A DNA stretch of 64,000 nt from Haemonchus contortus (Eukaryota > Nematoda > Chromadorea > Rhabditida > Trichostrongylidae). Every line of letters begins with the position of its first letter. The stretch's first letter is position 1. The stretch spans positions 17,831,813 to 17,895,812 of the forward strand of contig LS997562.1 of NCBI GenBank assembly GCA_000469685.2, written 5' to 3'. The notes below the pieces were generated by a model. That model made no database searches. It saw only the letters and a list, made by a program, of their open reading frames with translations, and was not told where the DNA came from. Positions 54,401 to 64,000 of this stretch are shown piece by piece. A program made the position numbers and the translations under genes.

Positions 54401-57400
54401 AGCCTGCGGCAGCAGTGACTGCATGTTTTCAGCAAACAATTTATGAGTCTTAGTAAGGCTATAAAACACTGGGCACGTGGGGTTCTCCAGCTTCAGCCTT
54501 CTAATGAATCTTTCATCCAATTTTGCCATCTTTCCTACTTTGACCCACAAGGTGTTTAACTTGTGTGTTTGCATAAGAAAGGCTTTTTCTGTCGTTTTGC
54601 GGTAGACTGTTGTGTCTGCTAGATGGAGTTCTGTGATTTCCCTGTCTAAAGACTGGGGTAATGTCACAAATTCTCCACCTTTGTCGCTGACAGAAAGGCG
54701 TACTTCATTCCGTTTTATTCTTTCCCGGATTTCGTTGAACCCTTCCCACTGCTCGCGTGTCAGGTTGGAGCGCTTTTCGCGCTTGAATTTATCGAGCGCG
54801 TTCAAAACTCCTGCTGACAAAACTCGGAACTTAATATCTGCTTCCGGGAAGGGATCAGATTCTTTATAAAATGACTGCGGGAACGGAATAGGTGTTGGAG
54901 TAGTACGCTCTAGCCTTTCAACCACCTGTCCCTGGGAGTCGCGTCGTGCTTTCGTTCTCAGTTGGTCCCTGAACTTTTGCAAACCGCAAACAATTTTACG
55001 AACGGTAAGCGGGTTGATCGTTTGCGTTAATGAGAACGATGGCCCCAAACTCAGAAAATCCACAGCTTTCGACGAAATTCGTGCATCGCCTACGACGGTG
55101 ACTCTTGCTTTTTGAAAAAAAAATCTGAAAATTGTGATTTTTCCAGAACGTCTTTTTTTCGGTCAATCCAGTTTGTAAAAGGATTAATAATAAGTCTTTC
55201 AGTTGCTGTCCTGCGGCTCTGAAAGGTGCCAGAGGGTTTAGTGCACCTCTAAGGTGAAGACTTGAACTTTATAGTTCAGGTCTCAGGTTCTGAATCTTAA
55301 TCTGCTCCTGAACGTTGGAATTTTTTCTTTACTACAGAAGGCAATGGAGCTCGGAATCTACTCAATGAAAGTATGTATTCAGATGCCATGGTTGAGAAAT
55401 TGATACCATTAATACAAATGGAAGGTGGAAAGAACGAAAGCCATCAGTGAAAAATTCCCAAGTGTATTACTAACGAATAAAGTGCACGAACCAACCTTCA
55501 GTGATCCGCCTGCAGCTAATTCGATTATAATCATGATGGGCTCTTCTTGTGGAGCTACTCCGTAGAATCTCACTATGTTCGGATGATCAAACCGACGCAT
55601 CAATTTCGCCTCCCAAAACAGTCTCATTCACTGTTCAAAGGTACCAAAGTAATATGTTTGGTGAAGTTCACCTCGAAAAAAGCGGAAAGCTGCGATTTCT
55701 TAATATGAGTGCTTTTTAAAACCTTCACTGCAACATCTATTTCCTCGTCATTTTTCAGTCTAAGACGTCCCAAATGTACTTCACCGAATTCTCCATCTGA
55801 AATCAGCTGTTGAAGCTTTCGAATACATTAAGCAAATCCTCAAACCCATGCAACATCACGTCCAACGTCCTGGTTTATGAGGTACATCTACTTGTGAAGA
55901 GAGAGCAACTTAGGTATCCAATGCATTTATATAGGAATTATGTGGTCAGTAAAAAACAAAACAAAAACGTTTAAAGCCTACGTCCGAGCTTCTTCAACAT
56001 TGTAATGTGTTCATGTAGAAAATAGTAGTCTGGACGCGGGAAAGGAGTCTTTAATATCACTCCTGAGGGTGGTATAGGTTTCGCAGTTTGAACTAACTCG
56101 TCTATAAGCTCTTTGAGAGATGGTTTCGAGATCTGTAAGTGACCAGTATTCATCGTGTGCACCCTAAAATGTTCATGAAGAATCGAGACTCTGTGCAAGT
56201 TGTGCGGAAATATTGCTGATCATTGTAAGTACTGCGTCACTTTAATGGCACAGTTCACGATAATTATGGGTAATCCAGATTATGATGAAAAATGGAAGAC
56301 AAGATCGAAACTAGTGTGACTGAGGTGAAGAAACTGCGTGCATCGGTGTTTCCATAGTGGAAAAAGGCTTCGAAAGGGGCTGGACGAGAATGAAACCAGA
56401 AAAATGAAGAAGAGTGGGGCGTCCGGACGAGCTGAACAGTGTGTTTCACTGCGCGCGTGTGGGTCCTGCTGCGAATAACAGAGTAACAGAGAGAAAAAGA
56501 ATGGGAGAAAAACATCGCTCCATTACTCGGCGATTAGCTGATTGTGCGTGGGTCCTAGAGCGACTAACGGCAATGTGTATTGTCTCGACACTCGTCTAAC
56601 GTGACACCGATCGATGGGCGGGAAAGCGAACTACGGCAGCAACGGGGCTTCCACTATGCCCTAAGCGCCGAGGTTGTGGGGGCGAGAGGGTCCCTTCTAC
56701 CACCCATGGGAAGCGCTGAGTATTCCTGAAGGAAGAACTCAGTAACCTTTTTTATCGTGAACCGTGCCTTTGAGCTGCAACTGAGATGAGCATTAGGAGG
56801 AATATTTTTTGAAACTTGTTTTTTTATGAACTGCGTTTATAAGACAAAAATATTTCTGTTTCTTCCTTTTTTGGTATTTCACCATATGCTTTAATGCAAG
56901 GCTTTGGTGCTCTTCAGTCATGCGGTGGTTTATCCTAAGCAACTTGCCGCTTCGCGTTAGAAGCTGTGGTTAGGTAGACGTACGAAGAAATGGAGGAATG
57001 GCGGCCCTTTTGCTTGTGTCAACCTTGTCCGTCCTCCCTGGGTCGCGGTTGAATTCGTTCTTCACGCGTTAAGTTGCGCACAGCAAGCCCCGGTACGTTA
57101 TGTCTATGTCATCGCGTTCTAGATTAAGGAATAGGACTGTGTCGGGAAAATATCTGCCTCCCAAAGAAGAGGCGTCCTGTTGCCCTGTCATATGCTTTCG
57201 TCACTACCATCAGATGTCGGCTTGTATGGTCCGAGAACTGCTTAAATTTCCAACTGCTCGAAAGAGTTTTGTCGTCATCATTTTTAATTACTATCTATAT
57301 AAATGTCTATATATAACTAATAGTTCAAGGGCACGTTTGCATGTCTGAACGGCTTTCGAGTTAGCCACCTCAGCTCCCTCTTATCCAGAGTGGCTATAGC

Positions 57401-60400
57401 CACGATGGTGAAGACTCACCACTGGCCCTGGCAAGACCGTGTTGAGAGTCCACGAAGCGAGCTTCCTAAAAGGGCAATAAAACAGCTCCAGAACCCAGCA
57501 AACTGGGCACAGACCTCTACGGTAAGACGGTATGGCGATCGGGGAGAGGCGAAGAAATCTCAGGTTGCGCAGGACGCCTCGGATATCGGACCGTGATAGC
57601 ACTCCTCCACATGACACGGAGATTGTTCCCTACTTTATACTCCAACGCAAAAACATTCTCTTCCAGAGCCGCTCTCCATGAGCTCGTCGATGCGGCTAGT
57701 CACATTAAATATCATGTGATTGCGCTCCAAGAAACAATGAGCCGGAGGATCGACTAAGACGAATGAGCGATGGAACCCTCATCATGTGGTGAATAGCTCG
57801 CATCGCGAAACGTTGTTGCGTTGTTTTATCGTGCACCCATCTGCCGTCCATCTCGTCGATTCTCATGAAGTCCTGTCTCCTCGCTTTGCCATCCTACGCT
57901 TACGACATACGCACCTGAAGACCATCTCTATCGTCAACTGCTACTCTGCGCACCCTACAGCTTACGAAGTAGGGCTCGATACGTTTTACGACCAACTTAA
58001 TGAAATCGTCCACAACCTGGACATGGAAGTCTGCAAATAGTAAGTTTCATACTGAGCTGGACCACTATTAACAGACAGAAAGTGGAGTTTACCAGATGAT
58101 GGTGTATTAACATCTTTTTGCAATGATTCTGATCATCGACCCCTTCGCGCTAAGAACACATTCAGTCACAAGCTGGAAAAGATCTCCCAACATCGCGCAA
58201 TGAGCTTTAAGCATATTGCATGCAACGGAGATGATCTGGTTGATGCTTCGTCCCGATATGACTAGCAGGTCTTGGATGACCCGACCAAAGACTACGACGC
58301 GCTGGTTCGGGGTCTCCTTATTTGTGCTGAACAAGCCAAGCTTCTTCGAGTGGATATCTTCGCCCGCATTCCAGATGCGACGAAGGATCTTCCCAGGACA
58401 AGAAGAAACTCGAGACCTGACCAAAAGGCCACACACCTTGAAAGGCTCCAGGCGAATACCAGCTGCGAACAGACAGTGCTGCGAGACCTCCAGCTATACA
58501 GGGGAGGAGACTACTACTGGAGGCAGCCTTGAACAGAACTAGCCTAAGGAAATGTCATTGGGATCTCCAAAAACACAGTATTCTAATCTAGTGTCTGAAG
58601 AAGGAGGACGGAGCTGTTACAACATCGAAATTTCGAGATAGGAAATTACACGGAGGTTTTGTACCAACCTGTACCGATCCCCGACACACGTGCGAAAACC
58701 GAAAATTCCCACTGGCGGAACAGGGGTGAGCCTACTTAGTTCCACGTCTAACTACTTCGCACCTTCGTCGCCGATCCACTCACCCGCCTGTGGGGTGGCC
58801 TCGCTTAGTTGGTTGGCTGCTGACCTCTCTGCCACACAGCCATACTCAGGAGTAACAATATCGATTAATTAAAATTAATTGATTAAGAAACTTCTAAAGC
58901 ATGAAAAATAAGGCAACAAAAAAGTAGATATGCAACACTTTAATAATGCAACATAGAAAGCTGTGGAGGGTAAAGTAATGATTGAAAAAATCATAGGATG
59001 GGGAAAAGGATTTATCACAACGTGTAAGCAGTCATTCTCACAGAGCGCCTGCAGGCAAACTAGTTGACAGAGAGACTTTTCAAGCTTTTTTAACATCCTC
59101 TATCGCTTTCTTTGGACATTGCCAGTAGGTCACTTGGAGCTATTCAAATATGTGGATGAAAGCATCATAAATCACCTCTGTAGTGTGCTTGTCATCGCAT
59201 GAGCACAATGTCCCACTTATACTGCTCTGAGTTCGACTACAGAGCTTTCTCGGTTTCAACTCAGGATTAGCTGCTACTGTTGCTCCTTCTCATTCCTACG
59301 GACCCCTGCACTTAGCTAGCCTACCACAATACACTGTACCACCTCTATTTCATGTATCTGCACCCCTTCCACCCCTTGCAACTTCCCTTTCTGTTCCCTC
59401 GAGTGCAGTAGCTCCGAATTCCTTTTATATTTATCCTCAGCATCTGAAAGCACCGTGAGCTCTGTCAACCAAAACCCTTCTTTTAGAAACCCTAGGGGCA
59501 GCTACAGCTACCTCAAATCCGGAATACACCTAAGTGGCGAAAGGCAGGTAGGTAAGCAAGGGAAGAAAGCTTTACGTTCTAATCTATCGGGACCAAGTGG
59601 ATGGAGAATGGACCAAGTGAGCAGGAAACAGAGCAATTCTGCAGGAAAATGTCTAGATAAGTCACCGATAATGCTTCATAGTTTCCTTATAGTATAAAGA
59701 CTTCGAATTTTTTATTTTATTGTCCTAACTGCATATCATTTTAAAATGTGTAATAATAACAAATGATAATCTAATAATATCAGTAATGATAATAACACAG
59801 TTTCCAATCCATAGGATCAATACCAGTTCACTCAGACTGCCAGAGAGGTCTCAACTAATTAAGCAGGTCACCCCACAGGCGAGTAAGTGGATGCGCGAGA
59901 AAGGTGCGAAGTAATTGGAAGTGTGGAGCCGTGGAACCAAATACCGACTCCCGCGGAACAGCACCTCGGATCCTTCTTTCGGAAGTGAGAATTGCGACTG
60001 CGAGCATGAAAGGGGGCACAACTCCAGGCCCCGACAATATCTCAGCCGACCTCGTCCGTGCTGGTGGCTACGGAATTATTGCGCTTTTGCAACGCATATG
60101 ACATCCTACCTCCAGAAGGAGAAGATACCCAATTAGTGGAGGAACTCGCGGATGGTCACTCCTCACAAGAAGGGGGATTTGACGATTTTCGCACTTGCCC
60201 CCCAATGAGCTCGTAGTCTGTGCTTTACAGGCTCTCCTCGAGCTTCGTTCTAACCCGCACATCGGGAACGTCGCAGAAGAAGCTCAATCTGTCGAGCAGG
60301 TCGAATTTGGAAAAGGTTTCAGCTGCGTAGATCACATACAAGAGGCTGCAATGTTCATCGAAGTTTGCCTAAATTCCGAATGCATATTGTCCTTACTTTA

Positions 60401-62835
60401 ATGACTGCTGATTGCGAAAAAGCTTTCAAATCGTCGAAACGATTGCGGTACTACCAGCACGTGTCGAACAAGGGGTGAACCCTCCCTATATAAGAACACT
60501 AGTTGACTGCAGTAGTCACTGCAGCGCGACGGTGAAGCTATTCGAAATTTCACCGATCCAGGAAAGGGTGTCAGACAAGGCGACACTATTTCGCCGAGCT
60601 GTTCACAGCCGCGCTGCAGTGGGTTCTGAAGTCGCCAGACTGGGACGAAAAGGGCATTGGGTGGATGGACGGTTCCTCTCGAATGTCCAGCATAAGTGAC
60701 AGAGCGAGTGCGCTCCCGTAGAATCTTCATGATCTAGGGGTAGGCTTGCTGCGAGATGGGGGGAAGTGCTTGTCGATCACGCGAAATAATTGCGACAGCA
60801 GCTGAACGACTCCTCACATCGTCATCTTCGTCGAATTCTGAGTCAACCGTGGATGGCGATCGCGAGTGACAAAAGCGAATGGTTTGTTGCTGGTGCTCGC
60901 CCATGGGTGAAGACGAGCCGTATGAGTAAGTCATGAGCTGTGAGACCGAATATTGAGCCGCGAACTGGTCGTTTGCGAGCTTCACGCTCCTAATAACAAA
61001 TTACCTCAGCTCTTCCACGTGGGTAATTTTTAATTTGAAGGTAAGATATAGAGATACACCTTCATCGACTCACGGATTCCTCACTACTACATAATATTGC
61101 AACTACTGACCGTGAACTCGTTCAAAAAAGCACATATGTATAAGCAGCGAATTCCTAGGTAAAAATATACATTCAGACAGATTTCCTAGACTGCGCCTAC
61201 GGCAAACCAACTTCCTGCCGTGTCCGTAAATAATCTGCACAGTCTAAAGTTATTCTACATCCAAGCATGAGCAGCGACTCGAAAGGAGCTCATCATTTTG
61301 ACACTGTACTTTGCTAAATTTGTAGGAGATAATTATTTCTGAGCTATTCCTATGAGTTTTGCTGGTCGGACTATCGTCGGGAGCTATTCATGTGAGTGTG
61401 GTTCCCAACAAGCTCTTGGTCCCTTGGTGATCAAGCATTTCCCCGATTACATTTCATATGGAAATAGGAAATTTTATAGGAAAACACATGGTGTCTTCAT
61501 GAACATTGTCATCCACTCGAACGCAAAGATTAGCATTGGAAAATCTTCAAATCGGGTAACATGAATAAAAAAGCTTGAGCAATGTGACAGATTGTCGCGG
61601 CCCATCCATTTGTACTTACAGCTGTACAGCTGTTCTTTATTCTAAAACGTAGAGATTCGCAAATGAAAGTCTACTGAGAGATCCCTTACAAATTCTAGCG
61701 GGAAAGTGAACAAAAGTTCATCTGACAATTTCTTTATCCAAATTATCCATCCCAGTTTTGACGAGTGCCTCGATTGCTTGGAAGGACTTCGAGAATTTTT
61801 AGCAGAATAAATATTGGTAAAGAGAAAAAATAAACTCCGTTAAAAAACACTCATGTATGGTATGTTTCAGGAAGTGAAGGATGGTATTTGATGGCATCTG
61901 TGCGATCAAAAAGATATCTTCGCAACAGAATATACTTACATCTTTTAACGTCCAGGTTCCATTAGCGAACCCAAGTGGAACATGTTTTGTATCACTTGTG
62001 TGCTTTACCGACAAACAATACTTGACCTGCCTAGCTACCGTTGTTTTCCTGACTAGAAAATCTCCTTGAATCTGCAATTTAACATAATGCAACAAAATAG
62101 CCCTCTCTCTCTGATCTACTCCTTCCCACTTACTTTTAACATGTCTTCTACCTCTTTGCGTGGGATCAGGCCGTGATACCAAATATGTGCTGTAAGTGCC
62201 TTGTCTACCTGCTAAAATAAGGTGAATCAACCGAAGTATCCACATCTACTTAATTCAATAATCAGGCCGACATATCTTCAATCTCCAAGTACATCGGCTA
62301 GCCACCCGTAACTCATTGCTAGGGCTACATAATCATTCAAACCGTTGCTACGATTCTTGATGGATGTCAAAAGGAGGCGCACGTCCCCAAAGGGATGGTA
62401 AACGCCAAAGAATTCATCCCTGATCCGTTATCTTTATCACTGATCGTTTGATGATGATCAAAACACATAAAACAATAAAATCTCGCTTTAAGACCAAGGG
62501 CTAAGTTAGGGTTGGAAAGAGCTTCAGTTAAGTACAACCTCACTTGTCCATTTGGGAGTACAACAGAAGGTGATCAATTGACAGCTATGCCGTCGCTAAG
62601 GATGCATTAAAAAAATTCAGCAGTGATGTGGAGACAAACAGACAAGCCAAACTACAGATTAGAAATCAAGTAGTACCACTTGCAGAAGAAACCAGACCTT
62701 GAACGCTTGAGCGGCTTCATCCTGGGGCTGCTGACGGTTAGAAGGCGCACTCGCTTGCTCTTTTTGAGGCTGCGGAGGGTTAGAAGGCGAACTTTTCTGC
62801 TCTTGAACAACCTCAACAACTTTTCTGTTCTCAAC
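51439..62835 (-). CDS. SH2-domain non-receptor tyrosine kinase (Fer-like, nematode type)
   Basis: Ten exons, read right to left: 62698-62835, 62134-62208, 61940-62071, 55982-56163, 55672-55796, 55496-55630, 52488-52583, 51871-52032, 51616-51816 and 51439-51537. They encode a Gln/Pro/Ser-rich N-terminus, an SH2 domain ([18 protein letters not shown] with the phosphotyrosine-binding Arg, then [11 protein letters not shown]) and a complete kinase domain: GHGEFGEV, VAVK (ATP Lys), [50 protein letters not shown] and NPEERADF. It would phosphorylate tyrosines in the cytoplasm after SH2 docking. Phases agree except between 61940 and 56163, where a small exon or an alternative SH2 exon boundary is missing. 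The exon at 55630 opens with TGA in frame. The usual activation-loop Tyr is not seen ([10 protein letters not shown]). The true first exon was not identified. Confidence 0.87.
52595..55123 (-). mobile_element. 5'-truncated Penelope-like element in a kinase intron, duplicating the 3' splice site
   Basis: TCTGAAAATTGT occurs at 52583-52594 and 55124-55135 on either side of the element, so it looks like a 12-bp target duplication. On the minus strand this is ACAATTTTCAGA, the acceptor of exon 52488-52583. The element is in the same orientation as the gene. The N-terminal third of its ORF is missing and the 3' region (52595-52966) carries a diverged terminal-repeat motif (CGACGAGATAGTCGAAACGT). 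Confidence 0.85.
52967..55063 (-). CDS. Penelope-like RT with GIY-YIG endonuclease, N-terminally truncated
   Basis: An open frame of 698 residues from ATG 55063. The frame continues upstream to about 55110 ([10 protein letters not shown] matches the intact PLEs), so the ORF is cut off about 215 residues from where a full protein would start. RT motifs: [37 protein letters not shown] and YIDD (residues 379-382). A cysteine knuckle ([17 protein letters not shown]) precedes the GIY-YIG nuclease ([24 protein letters not shown]). No stop or frameshift breaks it, so the insertion is young. It is a different lineage from the inverted pair. Confidence 0.93.
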   Translation of the reverse strand: MDFLSLGPSFSLTQTINPLTVRKIVCGLQKFRDQLRTKARRDSQGQVVERLERTTPTPIPFPQSFYKESDPFPEADIKFRVLSAGVLNALDKFKREKRSNLTREQWEGFNEIRERIKRNEVRLSVSDKGGEFVTLPQSLDREITELHLADTTVYRKTTEKAFLMQTHKLNTLWVKVGKMAKLDERFIRRLKLENPTCPVFYSLTKTHKLFAENMQSLLPQAYKIRSIISCVDGPTDRISWFLNKIIGQLLVHIPSHLSNTGQFLDRLRTCRLQRDCVVESFDVSALYTNVSNDEALQAVSEMLDQHERSVLTFGLSKAQIVALIKECLNCNIFKWSGRYFSQIRGLAMGQRLAPVLAVCFMSRIEQPVLARLPIMYCRYIDDCFVITSTQSEMDELFNILNSQSQYIKLTREVPHEGWLPYLNTQVRVTSGTYKVKWYGKESSKNILVHAMSAHPKAVKRAVLRNMYRTAVEVCTGNEEREESRRLAHQIANLNGYTTRQHGSRSISRPFPTGTEDKMYLQLPFISDRFSAVIQQCLERADLANDVFLVNTPRENIKHQLVRNRLYDRNCIMNNCVICPHGKVGDCAQRAVVYQLQCLACDACYIGETGRQLCVRVKEHLASERRSSSIAPLGKRRREGHVGCDFDVKCTILAHEDSIGARKTLEAFWIIHRNPSMNNKNECINITGDLLSYIPLCEL
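56247..56768. mobile_element. MITE with GGCACAGTTCACGATAA ends, in the kinase intron
   Basis: 17-bp terminal inverted repeats (one mismatch) enclose 522 bp without coding capacity. The same terminus (GTGAACTGTGCC) closes the dispersed repeats at 11.4 and 28.0 kb, linking them to one family. Confidence 0.65.
57640..60990 (+). pseudogene. RTE-clade retrotransposon relic inside a kinase intron, opposite strand
   Basis: Endonuclease at 57660-58040 ([28 protein letters not shown], then FYDQLNEIV). A linker with [18 protein letters not shown] at about 58130 and a long relic to 58540. RT N-terminal part at 59930-60350 ([39 protein letters not shown]). RT region at 60560-60700 ([19 protein letters not shown]). 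Then a jump to the C-terminus at 60730-60940 ([29 protein letters not shown]). Many stops and frameshifts. The YADD region is lost. The inverted-repeat element at 58749-59918 splits it. Confidence 0.88.
58749..59918. mobile_element. Inverted-repeat element nested in the RTE relic
   Basis: Arms of about 100 bp at 58749-58850 and 59828-59918 (shared TACTTCGCACCTT and CGCCTGTGGGGTG) enclose about 980 bp with no recognised ORF. A related arm occurs alone at 9587-9670. It breaks the RTE frame between its linker and RT. Confidence 0.6.
60995..61935. other. Kinase intron without recognised content
   Basis: No supported exon or repeat. The missing SH2 exon, if any, should lie between here and 56163. 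Confidence 0.4.
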
Positions 62836-63210
62836 CTAAACAGATCGCTTCAGTGTATCAGCGAACTTGCCAAGAATTGATCAACAAAAACAAATGTTCC
62901 AGAGCTGTGCTCTTGCTGAAATGGTTTCTGCATCGTTTTTGAATGAAACTTCATATAGTGATATGTTGAAGAGGTCTGTCATTGACAACCAGTGTTTGTA
63001 AATGCTTATTTAACACAATGGAAATCATCCTATTGTACAGATTATTAGGAGAGGTCAGTAGTTGGCTTGAGGAGACGAGAACTCACTGCTGTTAAGCAGC
63101 AACCACTAACAACAAAATCCTCGCCTAATCCTGATTACAGCTCATAACCCGAAATTTTGGCTCGTGCTTGGGCTCCTGTGAGATGCCTCTAAATGCCCTC
63201 AAAATTCTAC
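62836..63210. other. Upstream flank of the first recognised kinase exon
   Basis: A minus-strand ATG near 62935 opens a short frame (MQKPFQQEHSSG) that could be the first exon, but no donor with the right phase is convincing. Confidence 0.35.
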
Positions 63211-63408
63211 TGGCTGCTTTCATAGTCTACGATTTGGCGAGCGACCGGTCGCGGACCCACCGAGTGAGCCTCCTCGACCGAGTTAGCGACTAGTCGCGCG
63301 CTCGGTCGGGGACGCGGCGCCAGCTATGGGCGCCGCCAAGCCTCCATCGGTCGCGCGACTAGTCGCGCGAATGGTCGCTCGCAAAATCGTGGACTATGAA
63401 AGCAACCA
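63211..63408. mobile_element. 198-bp MITE with long terminal inverted repeats and a CG-rich core
   Basis: Ends TGG(C/T)TGCTTTCATAGTC are inverted over about 34 bp with three mismatches. The core has two copies of CGACTAGTCGCGCG and a GGCGCC palindrome. No ORF. No target duplication is evident. Confidence 0.7.
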
Positions 63409-63539
63409 CTGAAGAGTTTAGTGGTCTTGGAAGGTTCTAGACTTTTGAACTTATTGAGACTATAAACGAGAGTTTCGAGACGAATAAACCACGTCAGGGC
63501 TAGTTTAGGCCTCCACTACTATGAGAATGGACAGGCGGC

Positions 63540-63960
63540 TCGAAAAAAGATACGGCTCGTCGTCACTCTGTGCGAGCACCAGCAAAAACCATTCGCTTTT
63601 GTTTTTCGCAATCGTCATCCATGGTAGACTCATAATTCAACGAATATGTGCGAAGTCGTTCAACAGCTTCTGCAGCTGTTTTACGTGATCGACGAGCGCA
63701 TCCCCCAATCTCGCAGCAGGCCTACTCTTATATCGCGAAGATGCTACGGGAGCCCACTCAACTGTTCTTCTTGTCCATCTGTCATCAACTCTTCTCAATA
63801 TATGACCGGCCCAAATCTTGCGTTTTACATGCAATCCATCGAATCGCGGAGGCGAGACGTTCTGCGCATGTCGTTGTCTATATTCTTCGAATGTCCGAGA
63901 TGAACTTAAGACAAAGTCTTCTTGATATGTGTACCATCGATCCTAATTTCACCTTCGTCA
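63540..63960 (-). pseudogene. RTE C-terminal relic, minus strand
   Basis: The minus strand from 63960 reads WADEGEIRIDGTHIKKT, then jumps to KRKIWAGHILRRVDDRWTRR and PAARLGDALVDHVKQL, matching the end of RTE polyproteins with an internal deletion. A related end occurs on the plus strand at 60730-60940. Confidence 0.85.
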
Positions 63961-64000
63961 GCCCAGGCATTTTTCATAAACTGTGTCTTTCTTTGATTGA

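Noticed and set aside
60734..60985. Ser-rich minus-strand ORF, first taken as an N-terminal kinase exon
   Set aside because: The plus strand here reads as the RTE C-terminus and the same sequence recurs at 63.5-63.7 kb, so the frame is an antisense shadow.

Overview
The window is nuclear DNA of a nematode, most likely a strongylid (hookworm-like). The grounds are small exons with nematode-type TTTCAG acceptors, an SH2 tyrosine kinase that resembles the expanded Fer-like nematode set, heavily decayed RTE-clade non-LTR retrotransposons, mariner and maT transposons, and Penelope-like elements (PLEs). No database search was run, so the taxon is inferred. It is gene-poor and transposon-rich; most open frames are relics or antisense shadows.

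Layout: (1) 1-3623 is a tandem array of a 142-bp unit, each unit holding one complete initiator tRNA-Met(CAU) gene: 25 complete copies plus a truncated 26th at the right edge. The array probably continues left of the window. (2) 4.1-21.7 kb, minus strand, holds one or two multi-exon genes for a secreted or surface protein: a signal peptide exon, an EGF-like exon, VWA-like exons, and a phase-matched five-exon chain at 5.8-7.5 kb. Their introns carry a TTAA-flanked MITE, a PLE scrap, a maT (DD37D) transposon with two in-frame stops, and several dispersed repeats. (3) 22.9-29.9 kb is repeats, with a decayed DD34D mariner at 25.8-27.0 kb and a GT-rich microsatellite tract. (4) 30.39-37.06 kb is a single insertion made of two nearly identical, uninterrupted PLEs in head-to-head inverted orientation. 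It is flanked by a short direct repeat of up to 13 bp and sits about 125 bp upstream of the TATA box of a small host gene.

(5) 37.2-38.2 kb, plus strand, is that host gene: a single-pass membrane protein with a proline-rich tail and an optional 61-nt exon that would switch the last exon to another reading frame. (6) 38.8-51.3 kb holds a 5'-truncated PLE, GT-rich repeats, RTE relics on both strands, a foldback element nested in one relic, and a few unrecognised ORFs. (7) 51.4-62.8 kb, minus strand, is an SH2-tyrosine kinase gene rebuilt from ten exons. One intron holds a 5'-truncated PLE whose 12-bp target duplication contains the 3' splice site. A larger intron holds an opposite-strand RTE relic, itself split by an inverted-repeat element, and a MITE. 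(8) 62.9-64 kb holds another MITE and an RTE C-terminal relic.

The host genes do not form an operon or an obvious pathway. The main biology is the initiator-tRNA array and the diversity and arrangement of the PLEs, including a candidate hammerhead ribozyme in their terminal repeats.
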